DNA of 64,000 nucleotides from Bacillus sp. ZZV12-4809 (lineage in GTDB: Bacteria > Bacillota > Bacilli > Bacillales > Cytobacillaceae). A model generated the notes under the pieces. The model made no database searches. It was given only the letters and a program-made list of their open reading frames with translations, and was not told where the DNA came from. The first letter of the stretch is position 1. Every line of letters begins with the position of its first letter. A program made the position numbers and the translations under genes. Below are positions 26,796 to 34,531 of this stretch, piece by piece. Location: the NCBI RefSeq assembly GCF_009849585.1, contig NZ_VCRN01000001.1, forward strand, positions 1 through 64,000. The letters run 5' to 3'.

Positions 26796-27893
26796 TGTTC
26801 TGCTTTCCAAATATTGCTTCCAGATTTTCTGATGGGAAACCGGAAATGGAAATTCCTTTATTTCTTCAAGGGTAACTAATCTCAAATCGTTTCTTTCCTC
26901 TTCCATTTTGATTAATTTTCCTTTATAAACATTTATGTTCCATGTCAAATGGGAAAATACGTGTTCGATCTGACCTGTCATATCCTGTATATCCACATTG
27001 GCGCCATATTGCGTGCTGAACACATCTTTCATCTGCTCTTTGTCGCTTACATAAGCAATATTAATCTCTGCCATGGGAAATTCCCAGAGATTAGCAAGCA
27101 GGCCTTTGCCGGGTCTTTTGTGTATCAGCACCCTGTCTTGATCATCCATTAGGACCGCTGCTGCCAGCTGCACATTTCTTTGCTTTTTGGTTTTTGTTTT
27201 TACGGGCAGCTCCTGCTGAGTCCCTTCATAAAACGCAGTACAATGTTCTCTCACCGGGCATAATAAGCAGGAAGGAGAAGTTGGTGTACATATTAATGCG
27301 CCAAGCTCCATAAGCGCCTGGTTGAAATAGGAAGGATTTTCATGTGAAATTAATGTGCGGACAGAAGACTCAAAGATTTTCCTGGAAGATGGCTTGGCGA
27401 TATCTTCCCAAATGGACAGGATGCGCGAAAGGACACGCATTACATTGCCGTCCACAGCCGGTTCAGGTATGCCGTACGCAATACTGAGAATGGCTCCTGC
27501 AGTATAGGGCCCTACTCCTTTTAAGGAAGAGATCTCTTTTGGCGTATCAGGAACTTTGCCGCCATATTTTTCATGAACCTCTCTGACGGCAGCCTGGAGA
27601 TTTCTTGCCCGTGAATAATAGCCCAGACCCTCCCAGGCTTTTAAAACCTTTTCTTCGTCTGCTTCAGAAAGATCCTTGATGGTCGGAAACTGTTCAATAA
27701 AACGGAGGAAATATGGAATGACAGTATCCACCCTCGTTTGCTGGAGCATGATCTCGGAGACCCAGACTTTGTACGGATCCTGATCCTTTCTCCAGGGCAA
27801 ATCCCTTTGCTCGGCTTCGAACCATCTGAGCAAATCATCCTGAAATCCTTTTATATCTGTTGATTCGATTGTATTTTGACTAACTTCTTTCAA
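26793..27893 (-). CDS. mutY: A/G-specific adenine glycosylase MutY
   Basis: A DNA repair enzyme of 366 residues that removes adenine mispaired with 8-oxoguanine. The catalytic region includes [20 protein letters not shown] with its active-site Glu, and the helix-hairpin-helix [12 protein letters not shown] supplies the catalytic Asp nearby. The [4Fe-4S] loop has C-x6-C-x2-C-x5-C in [19 protein letters not shown]-terminal Nudix-like domain reads the 8-oxoG. A TTG start (27893) lies nine nt after AGGAGG and gives the family's usual length; the ATG at 27965 has no site. Confidence 0.95.
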   Translation of the reverse strand: MKEVSQNTIESTDIKGFQDDLLRWFEAEQRDLPWRKDQDPYKVWVSEIMLQQTRVDTVIPYFLRFIEQFPTIKDLSEADEEKVLKAWEGLGYYSRARNLQAAVREVHEKYGGKVPDTPKEISSLKGVGPYTAGAILSIAYGIPEPAVDGNVMRVLSRILSIWEDIAKPSSRKIFESSVRTLISHENPSYFNQALMELGALICTPTSPSCLLCPVREHCTAFYEGTQQELPVKTKTKKQRNVQLAAAVLMDDQDRVLIHKRPGKGLLANLWEFPMAEINIAYVSDKEQMKDVFSTQYGANVDIQDMTGQIEHVFSHLTWNINVYKGKLIKMEEERNDLRLVTLEEIKEFPFPVSHQKIWKQYLESRT

Positions 27894-28119
27894 TTTTTTA
27901 TTCCTCCTGATGTTAAACAATCGGAAAATATGGGAATATATTAGTACAGTCGCTGCATGAATCATAAGTGAACATTTTGCTCAAACTTTTGCGACACCTT
28001 TAAAGGTACCCATATTCAGCTGTGAATACAAGAGTTTTGTTAGTACACTTTAATTAGGTAACCCCCAAATATAACTAGCCTCACATAAGAATTGTTACCA
28101 AGGAAGGAGGTATTTCCTC

Positions 28120-29100
28120 TTGGATACCGGCACACATGTCGTGATGGGCCTGGCGATTGGCGGCATTGCCACTCTTGATCCCGTTGTTGCAGAGAGTTCT
28201 GCTACAGCAACCAGTGTCATGATTGGGGCCATCGTCGGTTCACAAATACCTGATATAGATACTGTCTTAAAATTAAGAAATAATGCCGTTTATATTCGCA
28301 ATCACAGGGGAATTACCCATTCCATACCAGCTGTACTGCTTTGGCCTCTTGTCATCCTTGCAGTGGTTTATCCGTTTTTTCCGTCAGCTAATTTGCTTCA
28401 TTTATGGCTATGGACTTTTTTAGCTGTCTTCCTGCATGTTTTCGTAGATATATTTAATGCATATGGAACACAGGCGCTCAGGCCCTTTTCATCTAAATGG
28501 GTAGCACTGGGGATTATTAACACATTTGATCCATTCATCTTTGGGATCCATGTAGCAGGATTATTTATATGGGCATTCGGTGCCCATCCCGGTTATACCT
28601 TTTTAATCATTTATGGCATTATTTTTGTTTATTACCTTCTGCGGTTTGCAGCCCAGAGAAGTGTAAAAAATGCCGTCAAGGTTATGATACCGGATGCCAC
28701 TGACATCATCATTGCCCCAACCATGAGATTTAATCAATGGCGTGTGGCGGTGATGAGCAGGCAGCAGTTTTTTGTCGGGCGCGCAGTTAAGAATCATGTA
28801 CGGATACTCGATCAATTTAATCGCGTTCCGGTTCCCGAGACACCTGTTATAGAAGCCGCAAAGAATGATAAGAATTTATCTGCCTTCCTATCCTTCTCAC
28901 CGGTTTACCGCTGGGAAGTGGATGAATATGATGACTATTACGAAGTTCGTTTCATTGACCTCCGCTATCGGAGCAATGGACATTATCCATTTGTCGCTGT
29001 GGTCCAGCTCGATCGGGACCTTAACATTCAATCATCCTATACAGGCTGGATTTTCAGCGAGGAAAAGCTTCGAAAAAAACTGGATATACTCCCCGGCTAA
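28120..29100 (+). CDS. yfhP: YfhP-like membrane protein (YdjM family metal-dependent hydrolase)
   Basis: A 326-residue membrane protein. It begins at TTG with MDTGTHVVMGLAIGG; the family motif residues H6, the DIDTV acidic pair near 47-50 and HRGITHSIP near 63-71 suggest a metal site. Membrane segments lie around 74-92, 97-115 and 145-185; a soluble C-terminal domain follows. B. subtilis YfhP lies in the same place, divergent from mutY, and has been described as a negative regulator of the neighbouring yfhQ, yfhS, yfhR and sspE genes. GGAGG precedes the start, and TTTCCTC after it could pair with that site. Confidence 0.87.
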   Translation: MDTGTHVVMGLAIGGIATLDPVVAESSATATSVMIGAIVGSQIPDIDTVLKLRNNAVYIRNHRGITHSIPAVLLWPLVILAVVYPFFPSANLLHLWLWTFLAVFLHVFVDIFNAYGTQALRPFSSKWVALGIINTFDPFIFGIHVAGLFIWAFGAHPGYTFLIIYGIIFVYYLLRFAAQRSVKNAVKVMIPDATDIIIAPTMRFNQWRVAVMSRQQFFVGRAVKNHVRILDQFNRVPVPETPVIEAAKNDKNLSAFLSFSPVYRWEVDEYDDYYEVRFIDLRYRSNGHYPFVAVVQLDRDLNIQSSYTGWIFSEEKLRKKLDILPG

Positions 29101-29102
29101 TG

Positions 29103-29136
29103 AAAACAGGCTGCTTCAATTGGCAGCCTGTTTTTA
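29103..29136. terminator. Bidirectional terminator, yfhP / yfhJ
   Basis: Perfect 12-bp stem AAAACAGGCTGC/GCAGCCTGTTTT (29103-29114 with 29123-29134), with T tracts either way. Confidence 0.9.
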
Positions 29137-29403
29137 ATTTAGCTTATTTTTATCCTGCTCAAGCAAATGCTTGTATTTAGGATTATTGGCAACAAATTCA
29201 TGGAGCCTGGCTCCATAATTTTCTACCCATTGCCTTACAATCCTTTCTGTCATTTCAGCACCTTTGTATTGTCTTCCAGCCTTGGCATAAGTCGCTTCGA
29301 AATCTTCCCAGAGCAGTTCAATCCATGTCCTTGCCTGATTTGCTGAAAGCATATTATTCTTTTCCAATAAAAGTTCATACAGCTTTTGCTGGTACTCATT
29401 CAT
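29134..29403 (-). CDS. yfhJ: YfhJ-like WVELL-domain protein
   Basis: An 89-residue helical protein from the ATG at 29403, which follows AGAGGTG. It contains ARTWIELLWEDFEATYAKAG, the WVELL-type block that defines the small YfhJ family, and YGARLHEF in the C-terminal part. Longer in-frame reading to 29538 lies antisense to sspK regulatory DNA and has no ribosome site. The function is unknown. Position between yfhP and sspK matches B. subtilis. Confidence 0.85.
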   Translation of the reverse strand: MNEYQQKLYELLLEKNNMLSANQARTWIELLWEDFEATYAKAGRQYKGAEMTERIVRQWVENYGARLHEFVANNPKYKHLLEQDKNKLN

Positions 29404-29530
29404 AAAAATCACCTCTTTACCATTTATTAATACCTTTATTCCTTCATAGCCTTCCGGTAAAGTACAAATAATAGTAGTACGTGATTGGCTAAAGCTTGTC
29501 ACGCTCTTATTCCGGTTTAGGAGGCTTGTT

Positions 29531-29701
29531 ATGCGCAATAAAGCGAGAAATTTTCCAAATCAGAACAATATTAAATTGGAGGGGGAGCCGCGGGCCAAAG
29601 CAGAGTATGCTTCACGCCGGGCAGATGGCACAATTAACACGCACCCTCAGGAACGAATGAAAGCTTCATCAAACCGCGAAAGTGACACACCAGAATTTTA
29701 A
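29531..29701 (+). CDS. sspK: Small acid-soluble spore protein K
   Basis: A 56-residue basic peptide beginning [13 protein letters not shown], with the diagnostic core [20 protein letters not shown] and PQERMKAS. These match the minor spore protein SspK. AGGAGG lies seven nt before the ATG. In B. subtilis such minor SASPs are made late in the forespore; no sigma-G promoter was confidently placed here. The next small gene follows after 19 nt and may be co-transcribed. Confidence 0.9.
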   Translation: MRNKARNFPNQNNIKLEGEPRAKAEYASRRADGTINTHPQERMKASSNRESDTPEF

Positions 29702-29720
29702 AATACTGGGAGGCTTGGTT

Positions 29721-29879
29721 ATGGGAAACAGCAAAAACTTTTTTGGAGATAATCCTTATTCCAGTCCATTTACTTCACCGCACTTTAGGCCAAAACGCGC
29801 ACATTCACAAGTAAATGGCGAGACCCAGCAAACTCAAGACCTCATTATTTTAAAACGGCAGATTCGCAAAAATTCCTAA
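29721..29879 (+). CDS. YpzG-like small protein
   Basis: A 52-residue peptide beginning MGNSKNFFGDNPYSSPF and containing HSQVNGETQQTQDLIILKRQ, a pattern I recall from the YpzG family. GGGAGG lies seven nt before the ATG. It follows sspK closely and shares a terminator downstream, suggesting a spore-related unit; that role is inferred from the neighbour only. Confidence 0.72.
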   Translation: MGNSKNFFGDNPYSSPFTSPHFRPKRAHSQVNGETQQTQDLIILKRQIRKNS

Positions 29880-29888
29880 AGGAAGCTT

Positions 29889-29920
29889 CAATCAGAGGGT
29901 TTTCGCCCTCTGATTGTTAA
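29889..29920. terminator. Bidirectional terminator, sspK unit / yfhH
   Basis: Perfect 11-bp stem CAATCAGAGGG/CCCTCTGATTG (29889-29899 with 29906-29916), loop TTTTCG. Confidence 0.85.
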
Positions 29921-30250
29921 TTATTCTTTTTTCTCTACTTTTTTTAGCATGGATATAGGCAGAGCCTCTTCCCCTTTGCTTCCATTCAGCCGGAATCCCC
30001 AGGCAAATACGCCATTCATATAGTCAATTTTAAAGTAAACTCCTGGATCCCCGTCAATTTCATAAATTTCACCGGGCGCGAAATCATCCGGATTGAGCAG
30101 GTAGGATTTCGCCATTATGGCTTTGCGTTCAAGCACGGCAAACTCATTTACCATGCCCATCTGTTCAGCTTTCCTTGCTTTTTCATTCAAACTGGCAATT
30201 TCCTGCTGAAGCTCATAGGTAGACATTGTACTGTATCTTTTATCCTGCAT
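29921..30250 (-). CDS. yfhH: YfhH-family protein
   Basis: A 109-residue protein from the ATG at 30250, preceded by AGAGGG. The N-terminal helix YELQQEIASLNEKARKAEQ is followed by KAIMAKSYLLNPDDFAPGEIYEI and a beta-rich end containing YFKIDYMNGVFAWGFRL, as in B. subtilis YfhH. An extension to 30286 is unlikely. The function is unknown. It is transcribed toward the sspK unit and shares its terminator. Confidence 0.85.
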   Translation of the reverse strand: MQDKRYSTMSTYELQQEIASLNEKARKAEQMGMVNEFAVLERKAIMAKSYLLNPDDFAPGEIYEIDGDPGVYFKIDYMNGVFAWGFRLNGSKGEEALPISMLKKVEKKE

Positions 30251-30328
30251 ATTAATCCCTCTTACTTTCTCTATTGAAGATACCATCTTGGTTAATACTT
30301 GATTTTGTTTAGTCTATTAATCATAACC

Positions 30329-30517
30329 GTTGATTTACGCTCCAGGCACTCAGCAAACCATGGGGCTACCGGGAGCCTCCTCGACGCTCCTGAGTCTGCG
30401 GGGTCTCCCCTGGTTCGCTACTCCAGTAGGACGTTGAGTAAGCTTCCTTGAGGACACATCGCACGAAGAAAATGCGTATGTATTTTCGAGGATCTCGCAC
30501 CTTCCGCTCCAATCAAC
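30329..30517. repeat. Bacillus-type dispersed repeat with GTTGATT termini
   Basis: A 189-nt GC-rich element bounded by GTTGATT (30329) and AATCAAC (ending 30517). It contains GCTCCAGGCACTC, GGGAGCCTCCTCG and CTGCGGGGTCTCCCC blocks, and ends CTCGCACCTTCCGCTCC. A shorter relative in the opposite orientation lies at 60888-60974. No open reading frame spans it. The rest of the 432-nt gap to the next gene shows only AT-rich sequence. Confidence 0.75.
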
Positions 30518-30682
30518 TCAGTAATCAAATATTTACATTGCGGGCTTTTAAACCACACACTCCTAAGTATATGAGAAAATGAGCGATTAGAAAAGGCCGC
30601 TGCATCCGTTTTGATGCTTTTCGCATGTATTGGACTTTTTTGCTAAGATGATGATTATAAGACGTTTCAAAGGAGGATTCAA

Positions 30683-31354
30683 ATGAAGTCAGTCATCATT
30701 ACCGGAGCGGGGTCGGGTTTGGGAAAAGAGCTTGCTTTATTATTTGCCAGACAGGGATTACATACTATTTTAACAGGCAGGACATTGGACAAGCTGCAGA
30801 GCGTAGAACAGGAAATCCGTGAGGCCGGCGGAAGCGCTGAAGTCCATACATTAGATATCACCAAAACCAAAGAGATCAGCAAATTAATGACACAAATTCA
30901 GGATCATGAACTCTATGGGCTTTTAAACAATGCCGGGGTTGGGCATTTCGGGCCTTTTAACAGCCTTTCAGAGCAGGACATTCAGGAAATGTTCGACACT
31001 AACACGCTGGGCACTATTCATATGACACAGGCTATTCTGCCCTTTTTAAAAGAAAAGAATGAAGGCCTGCTGATGAATATCATTTCGACCGCGGGCTTAA
31101 AAGGGAAAGTTAATGAATCTGTGTATGTGGCAAGCAAATTTGCTGTAAGAGGATTTACCGAGAGCCTTCAGAAGGAGCTGGAGAACACAAATATTAAAGT
31201 TAAAGCTGTTTATATGGGCGGAATGGACACCCCTTTCTGGGATGAAAGCGACCATATCAAGGACAAATCGAGGCTTCGCTCTCCTAAAGAAGTGGCAGAA
31301 ATGATTCTTGATCATATGGAAGATGATTCAATTGTCATCGAATCAAAAAAATAA
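30683..31354 (+). CDS. SDR family NAD(P)-dependent oxidoreductase
   Basis: A 223-residue short-chain dehydrogenase. The cofactor motif TGAGSGLG is at 7-14, the NNAGVGHFGPF block near 87-97, and catalytic YVASK near 147-151 with an upstream Ser in NIISTAG. The C-terminus is shorter than in classical 250-residue SDRs. GGAGG precedes the ATG. It is convergent with recX; both stop codons lie in the same hairpin. Substrate unknown. Confidence 0.88.
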   Translation: MKSVIITGAGSGLGKELALLFARQGLHTILTGRTLDKLQSVEQEIREAGGSAEVHTLDITKTKEISKLMTQIQDHELYGLLNNAGVGHFGPFNSLSEQDIQEMFDTNTLGTIHMTQAILPFLKEKNEGLLMNIISTAGLKGKVNESVYVASKFAVRGFTESLQKELENTNIKVKAVYMGGMDTPFWDESDHIKDKSRLRSPKEVAEMILDHMEDDSIVIESKK

Positions 31355-31377
31355 CACATGGTCCTCCATGTGTTATT
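31350..31377. terminator. Bidirectional terminator spanning two stop codons
   Basis: Stem AATAACACATGG (31350-31361) pairs with CCATGTGTTATT (31366-31377) around TCCT. The stop codons of the SDR gene (31352-31354) and recX (31373-31375) both lie inside the stem. Confidence 0.85.
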
Positions 31378-32176
31378 CTTCTTCACTTAAAAATTGCTCT
31401 ATCAGGTCAAAAGTAAAACCTTTTCTGAATAAAGCCTGCTTCATTTTTTGAGTATATTCGAACTCAGGAAGACCTGCATATTTTTTCTTTGCTTTTTCCG
31501 CCTGGAACCTCAGGGCAGCCAGTTCTTCATCCTCTTCTTTATCAATCTCCGTTTCAGATACAGCTTCTTGAATGATGTCAAAAACAAAGCCTTTACGCAT
31601 TAACATCTGTTCCAGCTTTTGCTTAAGGATTTTGGATGAATCACGGGCATATTTCTTTGAATACTTTTCACACAGCCTTATGGCGGCAGATAATTCAGCA
31701 TTCCTTGGATATTCTTCTAACGCCTGTTCGATTAATTGAGGGGAAATCCCTTTCTCCTTCAGCTCCGTGCGGATCAGCCCTTTCCCTTTATCTGAAGTGT
31801 TCATTTGGGTACGCACAAAAGCGGCTGCAAATTCTTCATCGTTTAAAAAATGGTAATCATACAATTTGTGGATAACTTCCTGAATAACCGGTTCTTCCAC
31901 TTCTTTTTCAGCTAGATGTTTGCGGACTTCGGTTTCTGAGCGCATTCTTCTGGATAAATAATGAATAGCCCTGTTATAGGCTTTCCGGATATCATCCTGG
32001 TAGCCAATCTCATTTAAAGAGAATTCATCTAGCTCCATTCCCTTTTTGAGCTGATGCTTAATTAAAACATCTTCATCCACACTAAATGCATATTCTTCAC
32101 CTTTCCCATAATCCATATATATATTATAGCGGTCTTTGCTTTTTTTCTGGACAGTGATCTTCGTAATAGTCGGCAT
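31373..32176 (-). CDS. recX: Recombination regulator RecX
   Basis: A 267-residue protein that modulates RecA filaments. The alpha-helical RecX repeats are visible: AIHYLSRRMRSETEVRKHL (about 70-88), YHFLNDEEFAAAFVR, GLIRTELKEKGIS and the C-terminal KQKLEQMLMRKGF. The longer ~265-residue form is typical of Bacillus (YfhG). Start taken at the ATG 32176, eight nt after AGAGGTG; the GTG at 32185 overlaps that site. It lies divergently from yfhF, as in B. subtilis. Confidence 0.93.
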   Translation of the reverse strand: MPTITKITVQKKSKDRYNIYMDYGKGEEYAFSVDEDVLIKHQLKKGMELDEFSLNEIGYQDDIRKAYNRAIHYLSRRMRSETEVRKHLAEKEVEEPVIQEVIHKLYDYHFLNDEEFAAAFVRTQMNTSDKGKGLIRTELKEKGISPQLIEQALEEYPRNAELSAAIRLCEKYSKKYARDSSKILKQKLEQMLMRKGFVFDIIQEAVSETEIDKEEDEELAALRFQAEKAKKKYAGLPEFEYTQKMKQALFRKGFTFDLIEQFLSEEE

Positions 32177-32278
32177 TTTCTCCACCTCTTATCTTAAATG
32201 TAACACATCCAAAAAAGGATTTTGAAAGAAAACGTCGTAAAATGTAGCAAAGTATGACACATGAAAGGGGAATCTCCC

Positions 32279-33184
32279 ATGAGAATTGCCATCACCGGCG
32301 GAACTGGCTTTGTTGGAAGCGCCTTGGTTAAACAATTGCTGGAAAAGAAACATGAACTATTCATTCTTACAAGAAATACAGCTGATAAAAAGGCTTCTAA
32401 AAACTTGAATTATGTTCAATGGCTGAGCGATGATGACTCGCCTGAGGATGCTCTCGAAGGCATTGACGTGTTTATCAACCTGGCTGGTGAGTCTATTAAC
32501 AGCGGAAGATGGACAGAGGTACGCAAAAAGCGGATAGTAAACAGCCGCATTACAGCCACCAGGGAAGTTCTCCGCATTATTAGCCGCCTGGAAGAGAAGC
32601 CGTACACCTTAATCAATGCCAGTGCCGTCGGCTACTATGGCATATCCCGAAATGAAACCTTTACTGAGGACACCAGAAAAAGCGGCACTGATTTTTTAGC
32701 TGAAACAGTAAGACGCTGGGAAGAAGAAGCCACTAAAGCAGAAGCATTTGAAGTCCGGACCCTTTTCTGCAGGTTTGGAATCATTCTCGAAAAGAACGAT
32801 GGTGCCCTTCCCCGTATGGCCCTTCCTTACAAATTATTTGCCGGAGGGCCTGTTGGAACAGGTGAGCAATGGGTTTCCTGGATTCATTTAGATGATGTTG
32901 TAAACGGAATCCTGTTTTGCATAGAACACGAGCAGCTTCAAGGTCCCGTTAATTTTACATCCCCAAATCCCCTGACAATGAACGAATTTGGAAAAACACT
33001 TGGTGAGGTTCTTAATCGTCCGCACTGGATGCCCGCTCCCGCTTTTGCTCTAAAAATTGCTCTCGGGGAGATGAGTACCCTGGTATTAGAAGGGCAAAAA
33101 GTGCTTCCCGAAAAATTGGAGGCATCCGGTTACGACTTCTTATATCCTGATCTAATGTCTGCCCTAAGGAATATTTATCAATGA
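32279..33184 (+). CDS. yfhF: YfhF-like TIGR01777 family epimerase
   Basis: A 301-residue NAD-dependent epimerase/dehydratase-fold protein. The cofactor motif TGGTGFVG is at 6-13. NLAGESINSGRW (near 72-83) and the INASAVGYYG block are typical of TIGR01777 proteins, and a C-terminal DUF1731-like tail is present. Start set at ATG 32279, preceded by AAAGGGG. The family is related to cell-division inhibitor SulA-like annotations, but its substrate is unknown. It is followed by two small genes, yfhE and yfhD, as in B. subtilis. Confidence 0.9.
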   Translation: MRIAITGGTGFVGSALVKQLLEKKHELFILTRNTADKKASKNLNYVQWLSDDDSPEDALEGIDVFINLAGESINSGRWTEVRKKRIVNSRITATREVLRIISRLEEKPYTLINASAVGYYGISRNETFTEDTRKSGTDFLAETVRRWEEEATKAEAFEVRTLFCRFGIILEKNDGALPRMALPYKLFAGGPVGTGEQWVSWIHLDDVVNGILFCIEHEQLQGPVNFTSPNPLTMNEFGKTLGEVLNRPHWMPAPAFALKIALGEMSTLVLEGQKVLPEKLEASGYDFLYPDLMSALRNIYQ

Positions 33185-33258
33185 AATTTGTATCATTTTT
33201 GTCAAATAAGGGAAAAATAAGGGAAGTGTGTACCCTTATTTTGAAAGGATGATGTAAA

Positions 33259-33384
33259 GTGGATAAAAAGAAAAAAGACAAATCCAAAAGCACCTTATCA
33301 AGCATGCAGGAAGTAACCTATTCAAGAGAATTCAAGCGGGCTGACAAAGCTGGCGGATTTGCAGGCAGACAGCCTAGACATTAA
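33259..33384 (+). CDS. yfhE: YfhE-family small protein
   Basis: A 41-residue lysine-rich peptide starting at GTG with MDKKKKDKSKSTL, then VTYSREFKRADKAGGFAGRQ. AAAGGATG lies upstream at a suitable distance. This matches the small YfhE family of Bacillus, function unknown. A strong hairpin separates it from yfhD. Confidence 0.8.
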   Translation: MDKKKKDKSKSTLSSMQEVTYSREFKRADKAGGFAGRQPRH

Positions 33385-33420
33385 TTTCCACTCATACCGC
33401 CCTGATCTATGGTACATGAT

Positions 33421-33460
33421 AAAGGTACGGAAACATCTGAGTTTCCGTACCTTTATTGCT
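33421..33460 (+). terminator. Hairpin between yfhE and yfhD
   Basis: Perfect 14-bp inverted repeat AAAGGTACGGAAAC/GTTTCCGTACCTTT (33421-33434 with 33441-33454), loop ATCTGA. The downstream T tract is weak, so termination may be partial. Confidence 0.7.
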
Positions 33461-33477
33461 GAAAGGGGTTATTTGCA

Positions 33478-33666
33478 ATGGGCCGTGCACATGGACATAA
33501 AACTCGTGATAAAAACAAAGCATCACTTCCACAAGTACCTAAAAGCATGAAATCTGACGGCATTGACGTAGAATTTAACCGCGAACTCGCCGATCAAGAA
33601 GATCTCGAGGCAATGGCACGTTCCAATGCTGCCAATCAGCGAGCATATAGCCGAAAAAAGCGCTAG
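33478..33666 (+). CDS. yfhD: YfhD-family small protein
   Basis: A 62-residue polar protein starting MGRAHGHKTRDKNKA, with a charged middle (DIDVEF-like) and a basic C-terminus. It matches the YfhD family, which is small, spore-former-associated and of unknown function. GAAAGGGG lies 11 nt before the ATG. It shares a terminator with the convergent DoxX-family gene. Confidence 0.83.
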   Translation: MGRAHGHKTRDKNKASLPQVPKSMKSDGIDVEFNRELADQEDLEAMARSNAANQRAYSRKKR

Positions 33667-33679
33667 CTCAAAGGTAAAA

Positions 33680-33716
33680 AAGAAGCAGGAGCATCAGGTT
33701 CCTGCTTCTTTCATTT
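33680..33716. terminator. Bidirectional terminator, yfhD / doxX
   Basis: Stem AAGAAGCAGGA (33680-33690) pairs with TCCTGCTTCTT (33700-33710); T-rich tails occur on both strands. Confidence 0.88.
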
Positions 33717-33721
33717 TCACG

Positions 33722-34225
33722 TTAATGAGTGTGTGCTTCTCTTTTACCTATGCCGTGTCCGCCTTTCTTCATTGTCTTAATATATGGGATGGCGAATCTG
33801 TCAATCCCCCAGCAGTAAGCGCCTGCACCTGTGAATAGAAGGATGATGGCTGCTGTATATAGTATCGGGTTAGTGCTTGTTGTTCCTGCTAATAAGAAGT
33901 TTAGATTCATGAAAGCTGCTGCAACTAAAGCCGGAATGGTCGCAGCTCCAAGGATAAGTCCAATCCCGACAAGAACTTCGCCCCATGCCACCAGAGTGCT
34001 GAATAGATCCGCTTTTGGCAGTGCTACATTTTCAAGGAATCCCGCATACCAGCCCTGCACTGCAGGATGATCGCCGGCGGCATTAGCAATGGCCCCCTGT
34101 ATGAACCCGCCTGCATTAAAACCGTCTGCTACCTTATGCCACCCTGCTTCAAGCCATTGTATTCCAAGCCATACTCTTAATACTGTCCACACCATTGCTG
34201 CCTGAGGAGTTTTCCACCATTTCAT
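33722..34225 (-). CDS. DoxX-family membrane protein
   Basis: A 167-residue protein with four membrane helices (about 12-30, 65-85, 92-115, 120-140) and the DoxX-type opening LRVWLGIQWLEAGWHKVADG. The family includes quinone-linked oxidoreductase subunits and thiol-stress membrane proteins; the precise role here is unknown. Start set at ATG 34225, nine nt after GGAG. Its long upstream region carries two GTGAA-N4-TTCAC palindromes around a promoter, so expression is likely tied to redox or oxygen state. Confidence 0.85.
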   Translation of the reverse strand: MKWWKTPQAAMVWTVLRVWLGIQWLEAGWHKVADGFNAGGFIQGAIANAAGDHPAVQGWYAGFLENVALPKADLFSTLVAWGEVLVGIGLILGAATIPALVAAAFMNLNFLLAGTTSTNPILYTAAIILLFTGAGAYCWGIDRFAIPYIKTMKKGGHGIGKREAHTH

Positions 34226-34247
34226 TGTAATCATCTCCATAATATTA

Positions 34248-34265
34248 TTGTGAAATTCTTCACAT
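34248..34265 (-). promoter_or_regulatory. Rex/Fnr-type palindrome, proximal
   Basis: TTGTGAAATTCTTCACAT fits Rex (TTGTGAA-N4-TTCACAA) at all but the last two positions, and Fnr/Crp (TGTGA-N6-TCACA) perfectly. It lies 22 nt upstream of the doxX start codon, within the leader. Confidence 0.6.
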
Positions 34266-34343
34266 AATTTCTTAAAATTTTCCCTCCTGGGTATTTTAAA
34301 AGCCGGCCAGCTCTTGGGAAGAAAGCATTCTTAGTGAATTTAT

Positions 34344-34361
34344 TTGTGAAATACTTCACTA
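34344..34361 (-). promoter_or_regulatory. Rex/Fnr-type palindrome, at start site
   Basis: TTGTGAAATACTTCACTA repeats the same palindrome 96 nt from the proximal copy. It lies about 10 nt inside the transcript predicted from the promoter at 34377-34405, a typical repressor position. Confidence 0.55.
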
Positions 34362-34376
34362 ACTTTCCTCACTTAT

Positions 34377-34405
34377 AATATACTCCATCCTCCCTCTTTC
34401 CGCAA
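34377..34405 (-). promoter_or_regulatory. Candidate doxX promoter
   Basis: Minus-strand -35 TTGCGG (34400-34405), 17-nt spacer, -10 TATATT (34377-34382). A half-site TTGTGAA (complement of 34422-34428) lies just upstream of the -35. Confidence 0.55.
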
Positions 34406-34531
34406 TATACTTCACCATTTCTTCACAAATATTGGGCCGTGCCCAAACAGGCCGTTTTCATCCTCACAAAGCGGGAATAGATAGAGAGTACTGTGTAAAT
34501 TATCGCTTTACTAAAGGAGGACCTTTGACAT

